Shown one piece after another: positions 7,834 to 14,853 of a DNA stretch of 30,891 nucleotides. The notes beneath the pieces are model-generated. The model saw only the letters and a list, made by a program, of their open reading frames with translations. It did no database searches and was not told where the DNA came from. The position numbers and the translations under genes are program-made. Positions within the stretch are counted from its first letter, which is position 1. Every line of letters begins with the position of its first letter. Source of the DNA: Lachnoclostridium sp. UBA3262 (lineage in GTDB: Bacteria; Bacillota; Clostridia; Lachnospirales; Lachnospiraceae); assembly GCA_002362575.1 (NCBI GenBank), contig DEUM01000052.1:1-30891 (forward strand), written 5' to 3'.

Positions 7834-8934
7834 TTAACTCATATTAACCGGAAGTATCAGATAAATATAAGATTCTTCATTATTCTTTATAAAGCAAGGT
7901 GCATTCGAATTAAATAAATATAAATACACATCTTCATCATCAATTACTTTTAATACGTCGATAATATATTTTGGATTAAAAGCAATTTTTAAATCCTTTC
8001 CTTCTTTCTCAACAGCTACTTCCTCATCCATAGAACCAATCTTTGTATTCATTTCCATCTGTATTTCATTATCCCGTATATTTAAGATAACGGGTTTTTT
8101 CTCTGCTTCCCGAAGAAGCAATGTAGCGCGGTCAATACATCCGAAAAACTCTCTTTTATTTATTTTTACCTTTGTCTCATAATTATTTTTTAACATCTGC
8201 TCGATATTATAGAAGTTACCTTCTATCAGCCGGGAAATCACAATTGTTTCATCAAATTCAAACAAAACATGGTTCTTTGAAAAAGAAATTGTAACTTCAT
8301 CTTCCGCTTCTCCGCCCAATATTTTACTAATCTCATTTAATGTTTTTCCCGGAATGACTACCTTGATATGATCATAGCTTTCCTTTAGTTCAATCTTTCT
8401 TATCGAAACCCTTACCAAATCAAGGGAAGCAATCTTAAATTCATTTCCGTTTATTTCAAAAAGTTCTCCCGTTAATATCTTATTACTTTCATTATCGGAA
8501 ATCGAAAATATCGTCTGACGAATCATTTCCTTTAATGTAAACTGCGAAATTACAATCTTTTTTTCTGCTTCTATCTGCGGAAGCATTGGAAATTCTTCGT
8601 GGTTAATTCCCGGAATATTGAATTTTGATTTTCCACAGAATAAAAGAATATTATTATTTTCATCTACTTCAAAGTTGACGTCCTCATCTGGAAGCCGTCT
8701 TACGATCTCTGCAATCATTTTTGCATTAACAAGAATAATACCTTCCTCTTTCACGTCAGCCGGTACTTTTGTTTCAATCCCCAGCTGCATATCATTTGTT
8801 GTCATTTTAATACTATCCCCTTTTGCTTCCATGACAACACATTCTAATATCGGCATTGTAGTCTTTCCCGGTACAGCTTTCAATGCAATGTTAATTCCGC
8901 TATTAAAATTATTTTTTGTACAGGTAAATTTCAT
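7834..8934 (-). CDS. dnaN: DNA polymerase III sliding clamp (beta subunit)
   Basis: This is the ring-shaped processivity clamp that tethers DNA polymerase III and many repair partners to DNA. The 366 residues cover the three tandem clamp domains. The start MKFTCTK, internal LPDEDVNFEV and C-terminal YLILPVNMS are typical. AAGGAG lies upstream of the ATG, and a DnaA-box-like TTATTCACA (8937-8945) sits between that site and the ATG. Transcription probably starts from 9138-9167 or runs through from dnaA. A 240-base gap that may hold the origin separates it from dnaA. Confidence 0.98.
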   Translation of the reverse strand: MKFTCTKNNFNSGINIALKAVPGKTTMPILECVVMEAKGDSIKMTTNDMQLGIETKVPADVKEEGIILVNAKMIAEIVRRLPDEDVNFEVDENNNILLFCGKSKFNIPGINHEEFPMLPQIEAEKKIVISQFTLKEMIRQTIFSISDNESNKILTGELFEINGNEFKIASLDLVRVSIRKIELKESYDHIKVVIPGKTLNEISKILGGEAEDEVTISFSKNHVLFEFDETIVISRLIEGNFYNIEQMLKNNYETKVKINKREFFGCIDRATLLLREAEKKPVILNIRDNEIQMEMNTKIGSMDEEVAVEKEGKDLKIAFNPKYIIDVLKVIDDEDVYLYLFNSNAPCFIKNNEESYIYLILPVNMS

Positions 8935-8936
8935 AA

Positions 8937-9269
8937 TGTGAATAACTCCTTTCTGCTTATAAAAGATAAATATAAAGTATTTATTTAGTAATCAGTAGTT
9001 ATAGGGGATGTGTATTTGTGTTTAAGTTCGCAACCCCTTTTATTGCAATGGTTTCATCCTCATGTCACAGTCTTGATAAAATGTTATTTTAAGTGAATAA
9101 ATATGTATAAAAATTTTCTTATTTTTTTATAAAATAAACTATCAACTTGAAATGTACAAGTAGTCAACAGGTTATCAAGAATTTAGTTTCTTTTTAATTA
9201 TATGAATTTGATTTTCCAGTTCTTTATCCACATTAATATCTTCTTTGATTTTGTTGACAGCGTGGATAA
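8937..9269. other. Candidate oriC: DnaA-box cluster and AT-rich tract, dnaA-dnaN region
   Basis: The gap between dnaA and dnaN (8935-9174), extended into the dnaA 3' end, holds several DnaA-box matches. These are TTATTCACA on the minus strand at 8937-8945, 8-of-9 matches at 9017-9025 and 9092-9100, a perfect TTATCCACA on the plus strand at 9224-9232, and another 8-of-9 at 9261-9269. The last two lie in codons of dnaA, so part of that match may be protein-driven. A nearly pure AT tract at about 9094-9147 is a plausible unwinding element. A hairpin with AGGGG and CCCCT arms lies at 9003-9036. Gene strands diverge from here and from the dnaA-rpmH gap, as expected at an origin. Confidence 0.65.
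9138..9167 (-). promoter_or_regulatory. Possible dnaN promoter, TTGACT-18-GATAGT
   Basis: On the minus strand, TTGACT (9167-9162) and GATAGT (9143-9138) are 18 bases apart, starting just past the dnaA stop. The resulting leader of about 200 bases would cross the AT-rich tract and the AGGGG/CCCCT hairpin before dnaN. Confidence 0.35.
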
Positions 9270-10548
9270 CTGTTGTATGGTTCTTTCTCTTTAGCTTTAA
9301 GGCAATTTCTTTTTGTGTAAGATTTGTCAATTCATTGCACAGATACATACATATCTGTCTCGGAAGAGAAAGATTCTGTGTTTTCTTCTCCGAGAGAAGT
9401 GAATCTTTTTCCAAATTGAAATGGTCTGCTACAATTTCAATAATATATTCAGCAGTAATGTTTATTTTCTCATCAGGAGAAATGAAATCCTTTAAGGCCC
9501 GTTCTGCAACCTCAAGTGTAATCTTCTGATTTGGATTGGTTAATTTTGCAAATAAAACTACTTTATTATAAGCTCCCTCTAAATCCCGGATATTGGATTT
9601 AATGTTAGATGCAATATAACTTAATATTGTGTCATCTAAAATAATATCTGACTGCTCCTGCTTATTACGAAGAATGGCAATACTTGTCTCATAATCCGGT
9701 GGCTGGATATCTACAGGCATACCAGAATTAAAACGAGAGCGGTAACGCATATCAAGCTGTTCCATTTCACTCGGTGGTTTATCACTGGATATTACCAGCT
9801 GTTTTCCAGCCTGATATAAAGCTTCAAAAGTATTAAAAAATTCAATCTGTGTGCTTTCCTTTCCTATGATGAATTGGATATCATCAATTAAAAGGACGTC
9901 AACATTGCGGTATTTTTTACGAAGATTGGAAGTAGCGGCCGTATCTCCCTTTTGTTTGTTAGTACGGATAGCTTCAACTACAGAATTCATAAAATCTTCG
10001 CTTGTCGTGTAATTAACAGTATAATCCGGATTATTTTCAATAATGTATCTGGCAATCGAGTGCATCAGATGTGTTTTGCCTAATCCCGGCCCGCTGTAAA
10101 GGAAAAGCGGATTATAAGCCTGTCCATTTGGGTTTTCCGCTACGGCAACAGCTGCAGCATGGGCAATATTGTTACTATTACTTACAATAAAAGAGTCGAA
10201 AGAATGACCGGATTTTAAAAATGGATATTTTTCCATTAATGATACCTCTTTATTATAGGAAGAAACTCCTTTTGATTCTGCTTCACTTTTATATATAAAT
10301 TTAATGTCAACTTCTTTTCCTGTCTTGACTTCAATGGCAACTTTGAGAGGAATTTTATATTTTTTATCAATTAAATTAAGGATGTCACCCTGTTTTGACT
10401 GGTCAATTGCAATCTCTAAAACATCATTTTCATAAGAAATTACTTCTAATGGTTCAATCCATGTCCGGAAAAGGACACCGTTGATAAGGTATTCATCCCT
10501 CAGATATGTAATTATTTCATTCCATTTGTCCTTAATTTGGTTTTCCAT
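9175..10548 (-). CDS. dnaA: Chromosomal replication initiator DnaA
   Basis: This is the AAA+ ATPase that binds DnaA boxes and opens the origin. It has 457 residues: domain I at about 1-80, a short linker, and the AAA+ core with Walker A GPGLGKTH at 153-160 and Walker B LLIDDIQF with D222 and D223. The C-terminal helix-turn-helix carries the family signature around KRKNHTTVIHAVNKI. The box VII region reads SRFNSG (271-276): the finger arginine is kept, but the usual tryptophan-glycine pair after it is replaced. Its likely promoter (10605-10633) contains a perfect DnaA box, which points to autoregulation. It is the first gene of the minus-strand replication block. Confidence 0.98.
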   Translation of the reverse strand: MENQIKDKWNEIITYLRDEYLINGVLFRTWIEPLEVISYENDVLEIAIDQSKQGDILNLIDKKYKIPLKVAIEVKTGKEVDIKFIYKSEAESKGVSSYNKEVSLMEKYPFLKSGHSFDSFIVSNSNNIAHAAAVAVAENPNGQAYNPLFLYSGPGLGKTHLMHSIARYIIENNPDYTVNYTTSEDFMNSVVEAIRTNKQKGDTAATSNLRKKYRNVDVLLIDDIQFIIGKESTQIEFFNTFEALYQAGKQLVISSDKPPSEMEQLDMRYRSRFNSGMPVDIQPPDYETSIAILRNKQEQSDIILDDTILSYIASNIKSNIRDLEGAYNKVVLFAKLTNPNQKITLEVAERALKDFISPDEKINITAEYIIEIVADHFNLEKDSLLSEKKTQNLSLPRQICMYLCNELTNLTQKEIALKLKRKNHTTVIHAVNKIKEDINVDKELENQIHIIKKKLNS

Positions 10549-10604
10549 ACAAATTTCCTACCTATCTTCTTAAAAATAAAATTAGGGTAAAAACACTCCT
10601 TTTT

Positions 10605-10633
10605 ATTGTACTACAAAATGTGGATAAATTCAA
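10605..10633 (-). promoter_or_regulatory. dnaA promoter with a DnaA box filling the spacer
   Basis: On the minus strand, TTGAAT (10633-10628) and TACAAT (10610-10605) are 17 bases apart. The first 9 spacer bases (10627-10619) are a perfect TTATCCACA. DnaA bound there would block RNA polymerase, so negative autoregulation is the natural reading. The same box can also serve as the upstream half of a bipartite origin. Confidence 0.65.
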
Positions 10634-10684
10634 ATTTTTTTATAAGTTTTTATAGGAAATTGTTGACAAAGTAAAAGAATCCGC

Positions 10685-10713
10685 TTGACTATTGGAAAAT
10701 TTGATAATATAAT
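10685..10713 (+). promoter_or_regulatory. rpmH promoter, TTGACT-17-TATAAT
   Basis: The -35 TTGACT is at 10685-10690 and a perfect -10 TATAAT at 10708-10713, with a 17-base spacer. The start is near 10720, about 46 bases before rpmH. It diverges from the dnaA promoter, the two -35 elements being about 50 bases apart. Confidence 0.8.
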
Positions 10714-10765
10714 TAGGCTTGATACGGGTTTAATAAAGAATATTTGAGAAGGAGGTGTTTGTATC

Positions 10766-10900
10766 ATGAAAATGACATTTCAGCCGAAAAAGAAATCAAG
10801 AGCAAGAGTTCATGGTTTTCGTAAAAGAATGAGAACTTCAAATGGTAGAAAAGTTCTTGCCAGAAGAAGGGCAAAGGGAAGAAAAAAATTATCTGCTTAA
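10766..10900 (+). CDS. rpmH: 50S ribosomal protein L34
   Basis: A 44-residue, strongly basic protein with the invariant L34 layout: MKMTFQPKKK at the start, VHGFRKRM in the middle and GRKVLARRRAKGRK near the end. It is a structural protein of the large ribosomal subunit. A full GGAGG lies 10 bases before the ATG. It is the first plus-strand gene right of the origin, directly upstream of rnpA, the arrangement found in most bacteria. Confidence 0.97.
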   Translation: MKMTFQPKKKSRARVHGFRKRMRTSNGRKVLARRRAKGRKKLSA

Positions 10901-10922
10901 TAGTTGAAGACAATAATCGGGA

Positions 10923-10966
10923 GGTCAGTTTTTTTCTGACAAGGTCAGTTATTCTGACCTTTTAAT
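10923..10966 (+). terminator. Tandem GGTCAG/CTGAC hairpins between rpmH and rnpA (attenuator-like)
   Basis: The first hairpin pairs GTCAG (10924-10928) with CTGAC (10936-10940) across seven T. The second pairs AAGGTCAG (10941-10948) with CTGACCTT (10954-10961) across TTATT and is followed by T-rich sequence. The four arms are related, so the middle pair can also anneal (CTGAC-AAG-GTCAG), giving mutually exclusive folds. A partial terminator here would make L34 in excess over RnpA. Confidence 0.6.
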
Positions 10967-10970
10967 CTCT

Positions 10971-11315
10971 ATGAGGAAAAGGAACGTGTTTGAAAAGTTA
11001 GGTAAGAATCCCGAATTTCAGAAAGTTTACAAACAAGGTAAATCAAAAGCAAACAAAGATCTGGTTATGTATGTAGTGAGAGGGGAAAGTGGTCCCAATC
11101 GTTATGGCTTTTCAGTTAGCAAGAAAGTCGGTAACAGTGTAGTGCGTCATCGCATTACCAGATTATTAAGAGAATCCGTTCGTAAGAATGACGCATTGTT
11201 GAGAGAGGGCAATCGAATTATTATAATTGCCAGAAGAAATGTGAGAGACAAAAAATTTAGAGATGTTGACGGCGCAGTATTACATTTGTTTAAATTACAT
11301 GAATTATTGAAATGA
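10971..11315 (+). CDS. rnpA: Ribonuclease P protein component
   Basis: This is the protein cofactor of RNase P, which matures the 5' ends of tRNAs together with its catalytic RNA. It has up to 114 residues and is highly basic. The family signature is in NRYGFSVSKKVGNSVVRHR and RITRLLRES, where the arginine-rich helix contacts the RNA. The start is uncertain. The ATG at 10971 has no ribosome binding site and sits 9 bases after a hairpin. A GTG at 10986 has GAGG 9 bases upstream and would give the N terminus MFEKLGKNPEF, which aligns better with the family. It follows rpmH and precedes yidD by 9 bases. Confidence 0.95.
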   Translation: MRKRNVFEKLGKNPEFQKVYKQGKSKANKDLVMYVVRGESGPNRYGFSVSKKVGNSVVRHRITRLLRESVRKNDALLREGNRIIIIARRNVRDKKFRDVDGAVLHLFKLHELLK

Positions 11316-11324
11316 TGTGATGAA

Positions 11325-11537
11325 TTGAAGAAAATTATTTTAGCGTTATTGCATATATATCAAAAATATATATCATCATTAAAAAGAACACCTACTTGCA
11401 TTTATACACCATGTTGTTCTGACTATGCTGTTCAGGCAGTACAGAAGTATGGTGCATGGAAAGGTGGTTTTTTGGCTGTAAAGAGAATTTTGAGATGTCA
11501 TCCCTTTCACAAGGGAGGCTATGATCCTGTGCCGTGA
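11325..11537 (+). CDS. yidD: Membrane protein insertion efficiency factor YidD
   Basis: A 70-residue member of the YidD family, a small membrane-associated protein that assists YidC. The signature is present: TPCCSDYAVQAVQKYG, then LAVKRILRCHPFHKGGYDPVP at the C terminus. An amphipathic N-terminal helix (KKIILALLHIYQKYI) should lie on the membrane. Translation must begin at TTG 11325, since an upstream in-frame ATG at 11315 is followed at once by a stop. Only a weak ribosome binding site is seen, so reinitiation after rnpA is plausible. yidC follows 19 bases later. Confidence 0.95.
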   Translation: MKKIILALLHIYQKYISSLKRTPTCIYTPCCSDYAVQAVQKYGAWKGGFLAVKRILRCHPFHKGGYDPVP

Positions 11538-11556
11538 TTAGCAGGAGGAAAACAAT

Positions 11557-12570
11557 TTGTTTGATTGGTTATATTGGATTTTTGGTAAAATCCTATTTGG
11601 AATTGACTGGGTAGTATATCATAGTCCGTTGGGAATCCACAATACGGGACTTTGTATTATTTTATTTACGATTGTTATTTATCTGTTGATGTATCCGCTC
11701 AATTCAAAACAGCAGAAGTCATCCCGGTTGATGAATAAAATCAATCCGGAAATAAAAGAAATTCAGAAAAAGTATAAGAATAAGAAAGATCAGGCGTCCC
11801 AGATGAAAATGAATCAGGAGACGCAGGAGTTGTATGCAAAGTATGGTATCAGTCCATTTGGGGGATGTCTTCCTTTGCTGATTACTATGCCGATACTGTT
11901 TTGTCTGTATCAGGTAATGTATCATATTAAAGATTATATTCCGGGACTTGCAGAAAAGGGTGCGAATAACTTCCTTGGATTGAATGTAGATATGAGTCCG
12001 CTGCAATTTTTCAGGGATCCGAATCATCCGTATGGGTTTATTGCATTTATCATTCCGGTTTTGGCAGTATTTTTCCAGTTTGTCAATACAAGGATGATGC
12101 AGCCTAAGGATAATAAGAACAAAAACAGAAATGATGAAGATTCTATGGCACAGTCCATGAAGATGATGAATTATTTTATGCCTTTTATGTCAGGATTTTT
12201 CTGTTTAAGTTTAAATATGGGCATTGGCTTATACTGGATTACCGGTAGTGTATTTCGAATTGTTCAGGCATTTTTTGTAAATAAAAAGGTGGACAAGATT
12301 TCTTTAGATGAGTTGATAGAGAAAAATAAAGATAAAGCATCTAAAAAGAGTGCAAAACGTGAGGAGATGAATCGTCAGATGGAGGCATATTCAAAACAAA
12401 AAACAGCTTCCATAAAGACAGCTTCTTCTTATCAGAATAAGGAAACGAAAAATAATTCGGATAACAGAAATTCTTCGTCAAAGGATTTGCATGTAAATAA
12501 GGATATTACACCAGGTAGTATTTCGGGCTATGCTAATATGCTTTCTGGCAGAAACGGAAAGGATAAGTAG
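11557..12570 (+). CDS. yidC: Membrane protein insertase YidC/Oxa1 family
   Basis: This protein inserts and folds membrane proteins, alone or with SecYEG. It has 337 residues. The Oxa1/YidC core runs from about residue 25 to 242, with membrane segments near 25-47, 104-124, 160-176 and in the 205-240 hairpin. PLNSKQQKSSRLM and NPEIKEIQKKYK form the cytoplasmic coiled region after the first segment, and the short loop NMGIGLYWITG precedes the last helix. There is no cleavable lipoprotein signal, unlike Bacillus SpoIIIJ. The tail from about 245 is hydrophilic and lysine-rich, fitting ribosome binding. Start is TTG 11557 behind AGGAGG. Confidence 0.96.
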   Translation: MFDWLYWIFGKILFGIDWVVYHSPLGIHNTGLCIILFTIVIYLLMYPLNSKQQKSSRLMNKINPEIKEIQKKYKNKKDQASQMKMNQETQELYAKYGISPFGGCLPLLITMPILFCLYQVMYHIKDYIPGLAEKGANNFLGLNVDMSPLQFFRDPNHPYGFIAFIIPVLAVFFQFVNTRMMQPKDNKNKNRNDEDSMAQSMKMMNYFMPFMSGFFCLSLNMGIGLYWITGSVFRIVQAFFVNKKVDKISLDELIEKNKDKASKKSAKREEMNRQMEAYSKQKTASIKTASSYQNKETKNNSDNRNSSSKDLHVNKDITPGSISGYANMLSGRNGKDK

Positions 12571-12584
12571 GAGGATTGATTATT

Positions 12585-13307
12585 ATGGAAGAATGGAAAG
12601 AGTTTTCTGCAAAAACAGCAGATGAAGCATTGACAAATGCGTTAATTCAGATGGAAACGACAAGCGACCAGATTGAATATGAGGTAATGGAAGAAGAGAA
12701 AAGTGGTATATTAGGTTTATTTAGTAAACCTGCTCGGATTCGTGTCCGCAAAAAAGAAGATGTAACAGATGTTGTACGAAATTTCCTTGAAAAAACCTTT
12801 AATGCAATGAATCTTGTTGTTGATATTACATTAGATTATGATGATATTGAGGGAGTTATCAATATTGAGTTGAAGGGTGAAGAAATGGGTATGTTGATTG
12901 GTAAAAGAGGACAGACTCTGGATTCATTACAATATTTAACATCAATCGTTGCAAATAAGAAAAAGACAGAAAAGTATGTAAAAATTAAAATTGATACGGA
13001 GAATTATCGTCAGCGTAGAAAAGAGACGATAGAGAATCTGGCAAGAAATGTGGCAAGCAAGGTAAAGAAGACAGGAAGAACGGCTTTCTTAGAACCTATG
13101 AATCCTTATGAACGGAGAATTATCCATGCAACTTTGCAGGGGGATAAATATGTAGATACGCACAGTGAGGGAGAAGAACCACACAGGAAGGTAGTTGTAA
13201 CATTGAATAAGGAGTTTTCTTCCGAATTACCGAGAAGAAATAATTACCGGAGACGAAACAATTATTCAAGAGACCATAAGAGAACGTATTCAGAAAAAAG
13301 AGATTAA
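12585..13307 (+). CDS. jag: RNA-binding protein Jag (KhpB/EloR)
   Basis: A 240-residue cytoplasmic RNA-binding protein that partners KhpA and is linked to cell elongation control in Firmicutes. Three domains are visible. The Jag N-terminal domain lies at about 1-55 (WKEFSAKTADEAL to RIRVRKK), a type II KH domain carries GKRGQTLDSLQYL at 106-118, and an R3H domain holds NPYERRIIHATLQ at 173-185. The C-terminal tail (from about 216) is rich in arginine, asparagine and tyrosine. The ATG at 12585 is chosen because AGGAGG lies 10 bases upstream; an upstream TTG at 12576 falls too close to it. It follows yidC directly, the usual order. Confidence 0.95.
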   Translation: MEEWKEFSAKTADEALTNALIQMETTSDQIEYEVMEEEKSGILGLFSKPARIRVRKKEDVTDVVRNFLEKTFNAMNLVVDITLDYDDIEGVINIELKGEEMGMLIGKRGQTLDSLQYLTSIVANKKKTEKYVKIKIDTENYRQRRKETIENLARNVASKVKKTGRTAFLEPMNPYERRIIHATLQGDKYVDTHSEGEEPHRKVVVTLNKEFSSELPRRNNYRRRNNYSRDHKRTYSEKRD

Positions 13308-13360
13308 AGGTTAGTTTGGCGATGTCAAGTTGAACCCGTCAGGCTAGGATGAATCATATG

Positions 13361-13408
13361 AGCCATGCAAACAAGCGGCATTGCCGTGTGAGTGCATGGC
13401 TTATTTTT
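13361..13408 (+). terminator. Terminator-like hairpin between jag and mnmE
   Basis: AGCCATGCA (13361-13369) pairs with TGCATGGCT (13393-13401), with a nested CGGC-ATT-GCCG hairpin in the loop, and TATTTTT follows. No promoter is visible in the 40 bases between this hairpin and mnmE. It may therefore attenuate read-through rather than fully end the jag operon. Confidence 0.65.
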
Positions 13409-13449
13409 CAAGAAAAGGAGGCAGCCTGTTAATCAATAGGCTAAGGTAT

Positions 13450-14841
13450 ATGTTTTATCATGATACAATTGCAGCAATTGCAACGTCATCAAAAAATGGA
13501 AGCATTAGTGTAATCCGGGTGAGCGGAGAGGAATCCTTCTCCTTTGTCAGTAAAATTTTTTATAACAGTAATAATGAAAATATTGATTTAAACTTATGTG
13601 AGACGCATACGGTACACTACGGATATATAAAAAATGCAGAAGGAGATTTGCTGGATGAGGTTCTTGTCCTGCTAATGAAAGCGCCAAGAAGCTATACTGC
13701 AGAGGATACAGTAGAGATACAATGTCATGGCGGTTCTTTTATATGTCGGGCGATTTTGAATCTTTTGATAGAAAACGGAGTTCGAGTGGCAGAGCCGGGT
13801 GAGTTTACAAAACGCGCCTTTCTGCATGGACGGATTGATTTGTCGCAAGCGGAATCTGTCAAGGATGTAATTCAGTCAAAGAGTAAGATTGCACTTGAAA
13901 ATTCTTTATCCCAGTTGAGGGGAAATGTAAAAGAAAAGATAACCGAATTAAGAGATATGATTTTGGTTGATATCTGTACACTGGAAGCTGCGCTTGATGA
14001 TCCGGAGCATCTTTCATTGGATGGATATTCCTCAATGATGAGTGAGCACGTAGATTTGCTTCAGAAGGAAGTGGCTCATTTATTGAAAAATAGTGAGAAT
14101 GGGAGAATTATAAGAGAGGGAATTAAGACCGTTATTATTGGAAAACCAAATGTCGGAAAGTCATCTTTTCTGAATTGTATTTTGAGAGAGAATCGTGCGA
14201 TTGTCACAGATATTCCCGGAACGACCAGAGATACGCTGGAGGAGGAATTGATGATTGGAGATACGCTGCTCCAGTTGATTGATACGGCGGGGATTCATGA
14301 TACAGAAGATACGATTGAAAACATCGGTATCGAAAAGGCGAAGAAGTCAGTGAAGGAGGCAGACTTTGTCATCTGCATTTTAGATTCCAGCGATAAGTTA
14401 TCGGAGGATGATATTTTTATATTAAAGCAGGCGGAACATGTACCGGGGGTTATTCTTCTAAATAAATCCGATTTAGATTCTGTCATTCTACCTGAACAGA
14501 TGAAGGAGTATGAAGAAGGTAATAAAAAGGTGATGGTTTTTTCAGCGGCAACCGGACAGGGACTTACAGAGCTGGAAGAATATCTGAATGAACTATTTTG
14601 TCAGGATGAGATAGATTACGAAAAGGATATCTATATAACAAACCATCGTCAGAAGCAAGCTTTAGTTGATACGGCAGAGAGCCTTAATCAGCTAAGGGAG
14701 GGAATCGAATCCGGAGTACCGGAGGATTTGTATTCGATTGATTTGTATAATGCTTATGAGTCACTTGGAAAGATAATAGGAAAAACAGTTGAGGATGACA
14801 TTGTCGACAAAATTTTTAAAGACTTCTGCATGGGAAAATAG
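13450..14841 (+). CDS. mnmE: tRNA modification GTPase MnmE
   Basis: With MnmG this makes the 5-carboxymethylaminomethyl group on U34 of certain tRNAs, using tetrahydrofolate as carbon source. It has 463 residues. The N-terminal folate-binding domain begins YHDTIAAIAT and has AEPGEFTKRAFLHGRIDLSQAE near 114-134. The inserted G domain shows G1 GKPNVGKS (221-228), the IPGTTRD switch, G3 DTAG (268-271) and G4 NKSD. The protein ends in FCMGK, with the catalytic-type cysteine (usual form FCIGK). The ATG at 13450 is chosen because the family starts here and AAGG lies upstream; the frame is open further upstream. mnmG follows at 12 bases. Confidence 0.96.
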   Translation: MFYHDTIAAIATSSKNGSISVIRVSGEESFSFVSKIFYNSNNENIDLNLCETHTVHYGYIKNAEGDLLDEVLVLLMKAPRSYTAEDTVEIQCHGGSFICRAILNLLIENGVRVAEPGEFTKRAFLHGRIDLSQAESVKDVIQSKSKIALENSLSQLRGNVKEKITELRDMILVDICTLEAALDDPEHLSLDGYSSMMSEHVDLLQKEVAHLLKNSENGRIIREGIKTVIIGKPNVGKSSFLNCILRENRAIVTDIPGTTRDTLEEELMIGDTLLQLIDTAGIHDTEDTIENIGIEKAKKSVKEADFVICILDSSDKLSEDDIFILKQAEHVPGVILLNKSDLDSVILPEQMKEYEEGNKKVMVFSAATGQGLTELEEYLNELFCQDEIDYEKDIYITNHRQKQALVDTAESLNQLREGIESGVPEDLYSIDLYNAYESLGKIIGKTVEDDIVDKIFKDFCMGK

Positions 14842-14853
14842 GAGGTGTGCCAA

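Noticed and set aside
13328..13343. A stretch resembling the conserved loop strand of small SRP RNA.
   Set aside because: The diagnostic GGAAG-type loop and the partner strand are absent, and the sequence diverges at once afterwards; too short to call an RNA gene.
13381..13449. Upstream extension of the mnmE frame.
   Set aside because: It would translate through the terminator-like hairpin and add residues absent from the MnmE family, whose conserved start fits the ATG at 13450.
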